Positions 17,674-24,824 of a stretch of DNA of 64,000 bases are shown piece by piece (position 1 is the first letter of the stretch; the number at the start of each line of letters is the position of its first letter). Source of the stretch: Blastocatellia bacterium (GTDB taxonomy: Bacteria; Acidobacteriota; Blastocatellia; Chloracidobacteriales; Chloracidobacteriaceae); assembly GCA_019695185.1 (NCBI GenBank), contig JAIBAN010000018.1:1-64000 (forward strand), in the 5' to 3' direction. The notes under the pieces are model-generated. The model was not told the origin of the DNA, did not search any database, and saw nothing but the letters and a program-made list of their open reading frames with translations. The position numbers and the translations under genes are program-made.

Positions 17674-17699
17674 TGAATTGTCCGAGCTCGGACAATTCA
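17674..17699. promoter_or_regulatory. Palindromic operator candidate, copy 1
   Basis: This is a perfect 26-bp palindrome whose core is TTGTCCGAGCTCGGACAA, extended by TGAA/TTCA arms. It is centred about 60 bp upstream of the acyl-CoA synthetase start and overlaps the TGA stop of the KAS III-like gene. It is one of seven identical cores in the window. The lack of any loop argues against a terminator and for a dimeric DNA-binding protein. Confidence 0.75.
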
Positions 17700-18686
17700 A
17701 AACTGATACAGCAGGCAGGCCATGTTCAAGCCACCGCCCGAAGCACAAAAAATCACTTTGTCACCGGGTTTGATTTTTCCTGCGGCCAGGGCATCATCCA
17801 ACACCATGGGAATGCAAGCCGACCCTGTATATCCCCATTTCCCCATAATGGTATGGGTTTTTTCTGCCGGGATTTCCATCCGGCGCATGACTTCCTTGAT
17901 GGTGCTGAGATTGACCTGGGTGAAGAGAAAGAAGTCCACCCCTTCCACTTGCAATCCGGCCTTGGCCAACACATCGTGAATGATGGATGGCCACCCCTCA
18001 AGATTGACTTCAGGCGGATATTTCTTGGCAAACCGCACCTTTGTAAAATTATTTTCCGCCAGGACCTCATGGGTAATTGGCAGATGGGTTCCGCCTGCAA
18101 AAATCCCCATGTGGTCATGGTATGCGCCATTGGCGACCAGTTTTGAAGCCAGAATTCCAGGGCCGGTTGCGGATGCCTGAAGGACTACGGCTCCGGCTCC
18201 ATCAGCAAAAATGGTGCAGGTTTTTTTATCGTTCCAATCCAAAAACTTGGTCATGGCATAGGCACCGATGACCAGCACATTCCGGTAATTTGAATCGGCC
18301 AGAATGAATTTTGAAGCAGTTTCGAGCGCAGTGACAAATCCAGCGCAGGCGCAATTGATATCAAACGTTCCCGCCCTGGCGGCACCAAGACGATATTGCA
18401 CCACGACTGAAGTTGCCGGAGACAAATATTCGGGTGTGTCGGTGGCCAGGATGATAAGGTCTATTTCTTCCGGTTTGACTTTGGCTGCGGAAAGTGCCCG
18501 CAAGGCTGCATTGGTGGCCAGGTCCGCCGTGCTTTCATTGTCCCCACACACGTGTCGTTCATTGATACCGACAACATTGGCAACAAAATCATTGATGTTT
18601 TCACCCAGACGTTCACTTAATTCGGCATTGGTCACAACCCGCTCAGGAACATAGGAACCCGTCCCTGCGATTTTCACGAAAGGCAT
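17697..18686 (-). CDS. Beta-ketoacyl-ACP synthase III-like protein with altered triad
   Basis: This 329-residue thiolase-fold protein is of the FabH type. The nucleophile is present: Cys114 in NCACAGF. The catalytic His normally found in PHQAN is Thr256 here (LFTQVNL), and the Asn of GNTSAAS is Tyr286 (GYTGSAC). The rest aligns closely, including the C-terminal KPGDKVIFCASGGGLNMA. Canonical FabH uses Cys-His-Asn for decarboxylating condensation. With two of three residues changed, this protein may instead carry out acyl transfer or non-decarboxylating chemistry, as known for other divergent KAS III proteins; that is inference. It lies between a hydrolase gene and the acyl-CoA synthetase gene, suggesting a lipid-modification or degradation role instead of core fatty-acid synthesis. 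Confidence 0.85.
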   Translation of the reverse strand: MPFVKIAGTGSYVPERVVTNAELSERLGENINDFVANVVGINERHVCGDNESTADLATNAALRALSAAKVKPEEIDLIILATDTPEYLSPATSVVVQYRLGAARAGTFDINCACAGFVTALETASKFILADSNYRNVLVIGAYAMTKFLDWNDKKTCTIFADGAGAVVLQASATGPGILASKLVANGAYHDHMGIFAGGTHLPITHEVLAENNFTKVRFAKKYPPEVNLEGWPSIIHDVLAKAGLQVEGVDFFLFTQVNLSTIKEVMRRMEIPAEKTHTIMGKWGYTGSACIPMVLDDALAAGKIKPGDKVIFCASGGGLNMACLLYQF

Positions 18687-18725
18687 AGTTTCTTTTCTCG
18701 ATTCAGTAAGATAAATGGCAGGAGT

Positions 18726-19517
18726 TTAGCTGCGTAAAAACTCACAGACTATTTGATTGTACGCTTCCGGCTGTTCCATGAAAAAGGCATGACCGCCGGC
18801 CATGATTTCAAGGGTCGCCTGGGGGATGCGGTCAGCCAGATTGCGGGAATTCTGGGTTGGCACAATTTCATCCTCATCGCCGGAAATTACCAGGGTGGGA
18901 GCCAAGATACCTGCCACCCGTGCGGCACAGTCAAACGTGGCGGCAGCCTGGAGCTGGCTGAGATACACCATTTCCGAAATTGGGGTTTCGGCTCTCAGAC
19001 GCAATACTGTTTCAACTTCACTGGGCGCGGTTTCCAAAAATTCTTTGGTGAAGGCGAGGAGCAGATTCCGACGGGAACGTTCCTCCGAATTCAACCCCGA
19101 AAGGCTGGCCATCGCCATCAGGGTTTCCGGCCTGGGCATGACATGGCCCGGTCCGCCAAAACCGGTACAGGTCAACACCAGCTTTTCAACCAACTGGGGA
19201 AAGTGCAATGCCAATTCCTGGGCGATAAAGCCCCCCATCGAAGTGCCCAGCACATGAACTTTTGACAAACCCAAACCGGTTATGAGTCCGGCCACATCTT
19301 CTGCATATAACTTGATGGAATGTGGGGTTGAATTGATTCCTGAAGTTCCCACCCCGCGTGGATTGTAAATAATGGTCTGAAAGTGTTTGGCAAAATCAGG
19401 CACTTGGCGGTACCAGATCCAAAGGCCCGCGCTAAATCCGGGGATGAGCACCAAAGGGGGCCCTTCACCATGGATTTCATAATAGAGGTCAATGTCGTTG
19501 GCTCGCACGTGGGGCAT
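18726..19517 (-). CDS. Alpha/beta hydrolase
   Basis: This 263-residue alpha/beta-hydrolase-fold enzyme has the nucleophile elbow GTSMGG (Ser93). The acid lies in SGDEDEIVP (Asp214 or Asp216) and the base is His243 in AGGHAFF. The oxyanion-hole region is LIPGFSAG. Length and motifs fit the 3-oxoadipate enol-lactonase/carboxylesterase-like group, but the substrate cannot be named. It lies 39 bp upstream of the KAS III-like gene on the same strand, so the two plus the acyl-CoA synthetase may be co-transcribed. There is no signal peptide, so it is cytoplasmic. Confidence 0.9.
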   Translation of the reverse strand: MPHVRANDIDLYYEIHGEGPPLVLIPGFSAGLWIWYRQVPDFAKHFQTIIYNPRGVGTSGINSTPHSIKLYAEDVAGLITGLGLSKVHVLGTSMGGFIAQELALHFPQLVEKLVLTCTGFGGPGHVMPRPETLMAMASLSGLNSEERSRRNLLLAFTKEFLETAPSEVETVLRLRAETPISEMVYLSQLQAAATFDCAARVAGILAPTLVISGDEDEIVPTQNSRNLADRIPQATLEIMAGGHAFFMEQPEAYNQIVCEFLRS

Positions 19518-19528
19518 ATTTTTTTTAG

Positions 19529-19573
19529 GGCTGAGGACTGAGGGCTGATTGTGTCCTCAGTCCTCAGTCCTCT
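19529..19573. repeat. GGACTGA heptad hairpin
   Basis: CTGAGGACTGAG (19531-19542) pairs perfectly with CTCAGTCCTCAG (19556-19567) across a 13-base loop. Flanking units GGGCTGA and AGTCCTC extend the heptad pattern on each side. On the minus strand it lies just after the lipase gene and is followed by an A/T-rich run, so it could work as a terminator between the lipase and hydrolase genes. Confidence 0.8.
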
Positions 19574-19576
19574 GAC

Positions 19577-20665
19577 TTACGTGGTTGAGTGGTATTTGAC
19601 CATCCGCAATTGGTAGTAAGGTGTCAGGTCTTTGCAATTGAAATGGCCATACGGGGCGGCAGTGTACCGTTTTTCACCATTCTGTCCGGGAATCTGACAG
19701 GTATATTGCCCCCAGACAATGGAACCATACCCGACGACCTCATCCACAGTGGACCAGATTGTATAGACGTAGGTTCCTTCATAATGGGACGTGGCATTGA
19801 TGTCCGTCAGAATGTTTGAAAGCCCCAGCGGTCCATAATAATAGCCCGGATATAAACCATTGGTGACGGCACAGGTTGGTGTTGAGCCGTTGGTTTGATA
19901 ACAGGAGGTCAATCCCCAATTGGCCCCGGCAATCCCCACAAATGTATCCACTGAACTGGTGAGGGACGAACCCAGGTTGTAGGCCCCGCCTTCCAATGCG
20001 TCGTTGGCCGAACCGCCTTTAATCGCTTTTCGTGCCAGGGTGACCCCCATCGAATGGCAGACCACATCCACTTTGGTTGCTCCGGTATAGGCTTTGACCG
20101 CCTGGATGAAGGCCCGGATTTTGGTCAGGTACGTTTTTGAATGGTATTGGTAAGGTGAGAGCAATGGGTCCGCTGGCCCCCAGGTGGTGGCATAAACCTC
20201 TGAGGTTTTGTAGCCCTGGGCCAGGAAATAATCAATCGAGGCAGTCCAACCGGTTTGTCCTGCCGTGCTCCCGACGGCTTTATCCGAATTTCCATGGATA
20301 AAAATGACCGGCTGATTGACCACCGTGTCAGCGGAACTGGCCTTCCCTCCGTAACTTCCCCCCACTAAATCATCCCGCTCAAAATTGTAGCTGCCATAGC
20401 CATTGGCCTGGAGCCAGGTGCGGAAATGGGTAGTAAACCCGGTGGTTGAAGCATTGGTCCGAACCCCACTTTCCTTGTTGGCCAAGTAAGTGAGTGGTTC
20501 CAGGTCGGTGGACAGGGAGTCGTATTCCGTTTGGATTGGGGTTGGGCGGGTGGTTGGGTCGGTGGCGGAGGCTCGGACTCTCCTTCCTTGGGTTATCGTT
20601 CCCACCGTGATGAGCAATAAACAAAAACTTGTTACAAGAACCCGAAATGTTCTTCCTTTCAACAT
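19577..20665 (-). CDS. Secreted lipase-like hydrolase (class 2 lipase family)
   Basis: The protein has 362 residues. The N-terminus is a signal peptide (basic MLKGRTFR, hydrophobic core to about residue 26). The mature part matches the lipase class 2/EstA-type alpha/beta hydrolases. IFIHGNSD contains the oxyanion-hole HG, and VDVVCHSMGVTLAR holds the nucleophile Ser in a CHSMG variant of the usual GHSMG elbow. The catalytic Asp and His would lie in the C-terminal third. It probably hydrolyses extracellular acylglycerols or other esters. The TetR-type regulator is just upstream on the same strand, and enzymes for activating the released fatty acids are downstream. Confidence 0.85.
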   Translation of the reverse strand: MLKGRTFRVLVTSFCLLLITVGTITQGRRVRASATDPTTRPTPIQTEYDSLSTDLEPLTYLANKESGVRTNASTTGFTTHFRTWLQANGYGSYNFERDDLVGGSYGGKASSADTVVNQPVIFIHGNSDKAVGSTAGQTGWTASIDYFLAQGYKTSEVYATTWGPADPLLSPYQYHSKTYLTKIRAFIQAVKAYTGATKVDVVCHSMGVTLARKAIKGGSANDALEGGAYNLGSSLTSSVDTFVGIAGANWGLTSCYQTNGSTPTCAVTNGLYPGYYYGPLGLSNILTDINATSHYEGTYVYTIWSTVDEVVGYGSIVWGQYTCQIPGQNGEKRYTAAPYGHFNCKDLTPYYQLRMVKYHSTT

Positions 20666-20698
20666 GCTTCATCCTCCGTCTACAACCCTACGCTTTTT

Positions 20699-21337
20699 TC
20701 ACTGGCGTGGGGGTTCGGGGTCTTTGAGGACTCCCTGGTGAAAAATGCGGGCCAACTGCTCGATGGCTATTTCGTCTGGAACGCCCAAGTGACTGTTTCC
20801 GGCAAAGAGCTTTTCAACCAGAAAATAGTTAAAGAACTGCATGTAAGCGGCGGCAAATCCAAGTTTGGGGTTGGTCCCTTCCCGGAGGCGACCGGTTTCC
20901 CGCAGCTTTTCATAATATGCTGCAAATTTTTCTTCCAACCTGGCTGAAACCCCGTCAAACATTTTCCGGAAGTGCTGGTTGTTGAATTCCAAAACATCAA
21001 TGTACATCAACAGCCAGTAATCCTGATGCTGGTTGACTAAATCCCGGACCCGTTTCCCAAACTCAACCAAGCTTTGGTACTCCAAAGGCTCCCACATCTG
21101 GCTAAAAATCTGGTCCAGTTCGTGTTCAATCACTCGGTTGTATTTCCGAATGATGGTTTCCAGGATTTCATCCTTGGTCGTGAAGTAGTTATAGAGATTT
21201 CCCAGCGAAATTTCGGCATCCTCGGCAATCGACCTGATGGACGTGGCATGGAAGCCCTGCTGGATAAAGAGTTTTTTGGCAACTTCCTCGATTTGTTCTT
21301 TTTTGAGCTCGAGGGTTTCGGGGCTGAGTTTCGGCAT
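20699..21337 (-). CDS. TetR-family transcriptional regulator
   Basis: The protein has 212 residues from the ATG at 21337 (MPKLSPETLELKKEQI); the frame continues to 21391, but that part covers the promoter. The N-terminal helix-turn-helix is typical: AKKLFIQQGFHATSIRSIAEDAEISLGNLYNYFTTKDEIL. The C-terminal ligand and dimer domain is all-helical. Its start is 13 bp below a TetR-style operator, so it should repress itself. The next gene on the strand is the secreted lipase, and KAS III, hydrolase and acyl-CoA synthetase genes follow, so a fatty-acyl ligand is plausible but not shown. Its operator differs from the seven-copy palindrome found elsewhere. Confidence 0.92.
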   Translation of the reverse strand: MPKLSPETLELKKEQIEEVAKKLFIQQGFHATSIRSIAEDAEISLGNLYNYFTTKDEILETIIRKYNRVIEHELDQIFSQMWEPLEYQSLVEFGKRVRDLVNQHQDYWLLMYIDVLEFNNQHFRKMFDGVSARLEEKFAAYYEKLRETGRLREGTNPKLGFAAAYMQFFNYFLVEKLFAGNSHLGVPDEIAIEQLARIFHQGVLKDPEPPRQ

Positions 21338-21341
21338 AAAA

Positions 21342-21362
21342 AACGAACACTCGTTCATTATA
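21342..21362 (-). promoter_or_regulatory. TetR-type operator and -10 box
   Basis: AACGAAC (21342-21348), spacer ACTC and GTTCATT (21353-21359) form a near-perfect inverted repeat like many TetR-family operators. On the minus strand a TATAAT box (plus positions 21357-21362) abuts it, so the transcription start would fall within the operator. A weak TTGCAA at 21382-21387 may be the -35 element with a 19-base spacer. Confidence 0.7.
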
Positions 21363-21391
21363 ATATAGGATTTTTTTGGTTTTGCAACCAT

Positions 21392-21566
21392 AATTTTTTT
21401 GTGGGGGTTTCACAACCAAAACCCAAAAAATACCCATTTTTCGTAAAACCCTACCCAGGTTTTACTCACTTCACCTGTTTTTTTTGATTTTTTTGATTTT
21501 TTCGGTAAAATCTCCTCAACATATCGTCCAGGGCAATTTTTTCCCTTTTCCGTTCCTTTTTCCACT
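21392..21566 (+). promoter_or_regulatory. AT-rich promoter region of the replicon-type operon
   Basis: The gap is AT-rich, with T-runs repeated as TTTTTTGA units at about 21478-21502, giving phased A-tracts on the other strand. A reasonable promoter is TTGATT (21484-21489), a 16-base spacer, and TAAAAT (21506-21511), about 50 bp upstream of the first gene. The low melting stability also suits a DNA-unwinding element. No Shine-Dalgarno sequence is visible before the first start codon. Confidence 0.5.
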
Positions 21567-21770
21567 ATGCAATACAAAATGAATGAAATTGTCGAGATTG
21601 TCGGCATTACCCGCAAAACTTTGAAAAATTGGCTTGGTCGGCACGTTCCTGAGCCAAAACGTGCCCAAAACGGGTACCGGGTCTTTTCCGAGGACGATTT
21701 GCGCCAAATCATGGCTTACAAGCAAAAATTGGTTGCAACCACGAATTATCACCTAGGAGCGTTGAAATGA
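21567..21770 (+). CDS. Small MerR-like HTH protein
   Basis: This 67-residue protein is little more than one winged helix of the MerR/excisionase type (MNEIVEIVGITRKTLKNWLGR, then NGYRVFSEDDLRQIMAYKQ). It lacks the coiled-coil dimerisation helix of full MerR proteins. Its TGA overlaps the ATG of the first ParA gene (ATGA), so it is translationally coupled to the partition operon. Small DNA-binding proteins of this kind often control plasmid partition operons or bind centromeres; here it could recognise the decamer repeats 1.2 kb downstream. An internal ATG at 21579 is an alternative start. Confidence 0.8.
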   Translation: MQYKMNEIVEIVGITRKTLKNWLGRHVPEPKRAQNGYRVFSEDDLRQIMAYKQKLVATTNYHLGALK

Positions 21771-22576
21771 CCGAACGTACCCGGATTCGGAAGATTTCTG
21801 TTCAAAATTTCAAGGGTGGAGTCGGAAAGACGGCTACGGTTTTGAATTTGGGGGCCTGTTTCGCCGACAAGGGTTACAAGGTTTTAATGATTGACTGTGA
21901 TACCCAAGGCGATTTGACCGAAGTTTGCGGCATTCGGCTGGAAAAGCGGCAGCCCACCCTGTATCACGTTTTGATCGAGGATTTGAACGTGATGGAAGTC
22001 GTCGTTCCCTTGCGGCCCAATGTGCATATTCTCCCCTCTGACAAAAAATTGGCTGCCGCTGAAGCGTTGTTGGTGGGAATGACCGCCCGTGAAACCACCC
22101 TTTCCCTCAGGCTTGGGCACCTTGCCGAATTTGATATTGTTTTGCTGGATTGTGCCCCGGCTCTGAATCTTATGCACCAAAACGCCCTTTTGTTTGCTGA
22201 CGAGCTTTTAATCCCGGTGGATATGGACAAGCTTGCCATCTCCGGGTGTCGGGCAATTTTGGAATCAGTCAATACTTTAGGCGTTTATAATAATTTTCGG
22301 ATTCCCGAACTGACCGGGATTATACCCACTTTTGTGGACCAGAGGACCAACATTACCAACCAGGTGTTAGGCGTCCTTGAAACGCTCTACCCTGGGAAGG
22401 TCCTTCCTTCCATTCGGTCCGACACCAAACTGAAACAAGCAGCCGCAGCCTCCCAATCCATTTTTGAATTCGATCCGAAAGCCAAAAGTGCCAACGATTA
22501 CCGGGTTGTTACCGAGACGCTCATACAAATGAAGGAGGGCTTCCGTGATGAGGAAGCAACCGCCGTCTCCCAATAG
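21767..22576 (+). CDS. parA: ParA-family partition ATPase (first copy)
   Basis: This 269-residue deviant-Walker-A ATPase has NFKGGVGKTATV near residues 11-22, keeping both the signature Lys (KGG) and the P-loop Lys. DCDTQGDLT is the switch-I-like motif and DIVLLDCAP the Walker B. ParA ATPases bind DNA cooperatively with ATP and are released by ParB, moving replicons or other cargo. It starts 4 bases inside the preceding HTH gene and its end overlaps the next gene by 29 bases, so the operon is tightly packed. It lacks the long N-terminal HTH of P1-type ParA; the separate small HTH protein may replace it. Confidence 0.92.
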   Translation: MTERTRIRKISVQNFKGGVGKTATVLNLGACFADKGYKVLMIDCDTQGDLTEVCGIRLEKRQPTLYHVLIEDLNVMEVVVPLRPNVHILPSDKKLAAAEALLVGMTARETTLSLRLGHLAEFDIVLLDCAPALNLMHQNALLFADELLIPVDMDKLAISGCRAILESVNTLGVYNNFRIPELTGIIPTFVDQRTNITNQVLGVLETLYPGKVLPSIRSDTKLKQAAAASQSIFEFDPKAKSANDYRVVTETLIQMKEGFRDEEATAVSQ

Positions 22577-24038
22577 CTCTGGGCCTAAAAAAGTTTTGAC
22601 TCCTCCTTCCTGGCTGAAAGATGTGACGCCTGATGAAGAAGTCATGGCCGCGTTTTATAAAAGCAATCCACCGGCATCTCATCTGAAGCCGGTGGAACCC
22701 TTGGTGGCCGGTCTTGATACGCTTCCCGCTCCTCCCAGCCAAGAAGAAATTTTAGCAAATTCACCTACGGAACAGTACGGAACAGTACGGAACAGTACAG
22801 AACAGTACGGAACACCTCCAACTCTTCAACCACCTACTCCTTCTTTCAATCAAACTATTGAAAATCAGCACTTTACCTATCAACCACCGATTCCCCAGCC
22901 ATCGCCCTCCGCTCTTTCAGCCACCTACGGTACAGTACGGAACAGTACGGAACAGTACGGAACATCCACCCAGAAAGAACTCTTCCCTTTGGGTGAGAAC
23001 AAAAGAGTACAGCCACTCCAGCCGGTTTCGGTGCAACGGGATTACAACAAACGGCCAAATTCGCTGGAACGGGATGCAGTGCCATTGGGACTCTTTCCGG
23101 GCACGACCAAGGTTTTGTATGACATTCTGTTTCAGAGGTCACGGGGAGCTGTGGAACCAACCAGACTGGTCCAACTCAGTTCAGCCAACCTCATCAAGTT
23201 GGCCCGTCTTTCGGAAAAAACGCTGTGGCGGCACCTGACCTATTTGGAAAACACGGGTTTGATTGCACGTCGGATGGATTTGATCAACGAGCCCCAGTTT
23301 GACAAGAAGGGGGGAAATATTTATGAGGTTTTTATCCCGGAAGAAATCAACCTCGAACGGGCGCTCCTGATTGCCAAAGATAGCAAACTCAATGAGCCGG
23401 GCAAAAAAAGTTTTCCACAGGGGAACAGTACGGAACAGTACAGTACAGTACGGAACAATGTTCCCGGAACAGTACGGAACAATGTTCCGTACCTGAATTC
23501 CGCAAGTTCTTTGGAATCAACAAATGCAGCCCCCTTAAGACATGTAAGACATACTACGGAAGAAGAAAGCGCGGCTGCGCGGCTGACCGGTTACCTGAGC
23601 CAAATCTTCAACGAACAGCTCGGTCGGGAACTGACCACCGAAGAACGACTGGGCATTTTTGCCACCCTCACGGAGGAACTCCTGGACTTGGTTCACATTG
23701 CCCTCCAGGCCAATGGCCAATACGGCCAACAACCCATTGAAAACCCGGTCGCCTGGTTTACCGCCATGATTGGCCAACGGCTGGCTGGCAGGAATCGCAA
23801 GCGCTCGCCGGAAGAAAGCCTGCGGGCAGCGGTCTGGGTAACTTTACGGGAAATCGAACGGGAACACGGTGGCCGCATCACGGCAGAAGAACGGGATGAT
23901 GTGGAACTGGAATTGATGCGCCGACTGGTGCCAAAATATAACCAGAAAATGGCCAATCCGGCCCGATTCATCAAGGAACAAATCACCAGTTGGTGGATGA
24001 TGATCAAACCAACCGGCCCAACCACGGGACAGAAATGA
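22548..24038 (+). CDS. Winged-helix protein with embedded iterons (candidate replication initiator)
   Basis: The protein has 496 residues from the ATG at 22548, after AAGGAGGG; a GTG at 22545 is an alternative. Residues about 165-255 look like a winged helix (SANLIKLARLSEKTLWRHL, then LENTGLIARR). The C-terminal ~150 residues are all-helical and charged. Two low-complexity parts (about 74-140 and 290-325) repeat EQYGT and VRNST because the DNA beneath them is made of exact 10-bp repeats. An origin-like cluster lies in the second part. It sits between two ParA genes, overlapping both neighbours. It may be a replication initiator or centromere-binding protein; no named family was recognised. 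Its A+T-rich, repeat-driven codon use is unlike its neighbours. Confidence 0.75.
   Translation: MRKQPPSPNSSGPKKVLTPPSWLKDVTPDEEVMAAFYKSNPPASHLKPVEPLVAGLDTLPAPPSQEEILANSPTEQYGTVRNSTEQYGTPPTLQPPTPSFNQTIENQHFTYQPPIPQPSPSALSATYGTVRNSTEQYGTSTQKELFPLGENKRVQPLQPVSVQRDYNKRPNSLERDAVPLGLFPGTTKVLYDILFQRSRGAVEPTRLVQLSSANLIKLARLSEKTLWRHLTYLENTGLIARRMDLINEPQFDKKGGNIYEVFIPEEINLERALLIAKDSKLNEPGKKSFPQGNSTEQYSTVRNNVPGTVRNNVPYLNSASSLESTNAAPLRHVRHTTEEESAAARLTGYLSQIFNEQLGRELTTEERLGIFATLTEELLDLVHIALQANGQYGQQPIENPVAWFTAMIGQRLAGRNRKRSPEESLRAAVWVTLREIEREHGGRITAEERDDVELELMRRLVPKYNQKMANPARFIKEQITSWWMMIKPTGPTTGQK
22766..22815 (+). repeat. Iteron array 1 (five 10-bp direct repeats)
   Basis: Five contiguous units of TACGGAACAG follow with exact 10-base spacing; the fourth is TACAGAACAG and the last ends in C. 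The array lies inside the winged-helix gene. Since 10 is not a multiple of 3, the repeat is read in all three frames, so it was kept or amplified as DNA and not as a protein repeat. One unit per helical turn puts all sites on the same DNA face. Confidence 0.92.
22926..22965 (+). repeat. Iteron array 2 (four 10-bp direct repeats)
   Basis: Four contiguous units: TACGGTACAG, two of TACGGAACAG, and TACGGAACAT. Consensus and spacing match array 1, which ends 110 bp upstream. The array is inside the same winged-helix coding sequence. Confidence 0.92.
23411..23492 (+). other. Origin-like cluster: DnaA box, iterons and inverted repeat
   Basis: TTTTCCACA at 23411-23419 fits the DnaA-box consensus TTWTNCACA exactly. 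It is followed at once by a third run of GGAACAGTAC-type repeats (23422-23458). The run ends in two inverted sites. At 23452-23464, GGAACA and TGTTCC are separated by one base. At 23472-23492 there is a perfect 21-bp palindrome with arms GTACGGAACA and its complement around one A. Direct repeats therefore contain the half-site of the palindrome, as in iteron plasmids where the initiator binds both. The cluster lies in the winged-helix gene, a position known for phage lambda O and RepABC repC origins. Confidence 0.6.
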
Positions 24039-24817
24039 AAAGAACCATAGCCATTTGCAACCAAGCCGGAGGCGTTGGGAAAACGACGACCACCAGAGAC
24101 CTCGGATTTGAACTGGCGGAAAGAGGTCACCGGGTTTTGGTACTGGATGCCGACTCCCAAGGGTCGCTGGGAGAATTCCTCGGCTTAAACCCCCACCGCA
24201 GCGAGCGACAAAGCATCTGGCAATTCATTGCGTCCGAAGCGGACCCGGCGCGGGAAGAGCCGCCACCGGACATGCTCTGCGAGGCCTACGGACTGACAGT
24301 GGGCATTTCCAATCTGCAATTGATAAAACTTGAACGCCGCCTGATCGAACAAAGACAACCGCACCGGCTGTATACAATTTTGGCGTCGTTGGGTGACAGA
24401 TTTGACTATGTCCTCATTGATTGCCCGCCCAACATCAATGAAATCAGCATTCAGGCGCTCTTTGCGGCAGACGAATTGATTGTCCCCGTCCAAACCGAGG
24501 AAAAAGCCGTGGCCGGAATGTTTCTCATCCAGGAGGAACTGATCGAAACCAACAAGCGGCGGATGCCTTTCAGACCAACTCTGAAAATCGCCGGATTTTT
24601 ACCAACGCGCTACAATCCGAGCCGCAACCTGCATAAACACTGCCTGACGGAAATCGAACGGATGACCGCCAGTCTCAATTGCGCGTTGTTTGATCCCATC
24701 CGGGAATATATCGCCGTCGCCGAAGCCTGCAATGCAGGCAAGCCATTGAAACTGCATGCCCCCCATTGCCCGGCGGTTCGTGACATCCAGAACCTGGCTG
24801 ACCGGCTTTCAGCGTAA
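24035..24817 (+). CDS. ParA-family ATPase (second copy) lacking the signature lysine
   Basis: The protein has 260 residues from the ATG at 24035, which overlaps the stop of the preceding gene (ATGA). The P-loop reads NQAGGVGKTTT, so the deviant-Walker signature Lys (normally KGG) is Ala11, while the P-loop Lys16 and Thr17 remain. DADSQGSLGEF and YVLIDCPPNINE are the other ATPase motifs. It differs greatly from the first ParA (21767-22576), so this is not a recent duplication. The signature Lys normally reaches across the dimer to the partner's ATP; its loss is known in the McdA branch of ParA-like proteins. The ParB gene follows after 7 bases. It could partner ParB while the first ParA serves another cargo. 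Confidence 0.88.
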   Translation: MKRTIAICNQAGGVGKTTTTRDLGFELAERGHRVLVLDADSQGSLGEFLGLNPHRSERQSIWQFIASEADPAREEPPPDMLCEAYGLTVGISNLQLIKLERRLIEQRQPHRLYTILASLGDRFDYVLIDCPPNINEISIQALFAADELIVPVQTEEKAVAGMFLIQEELIETNKRRMPFRPTLKIAGFLPTRYNPSRNLHKHCLTEIERMTASLNCALFDPIREYIAVAEACNAGKPLKLHAPHCPAVRDIQNLADRLSA

Positions 24818-24824
24818 AAAAACT

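Noticed and set aside
20699-21337. The TetR protein as the binder of TTGTCCGAGCTCGGACAA
   Set aside because: Its own promoter carries a different operator (AACGAAC-ACTC-GTTCATT) and no copy of the palindrome; the link cannot be supported from sequence.
22766-23492. Repeated decamers taken as a CRISPR array
   Set aside because: Units are contiguous with no spacers, lie inside a coding frame, and no cas genes are present.
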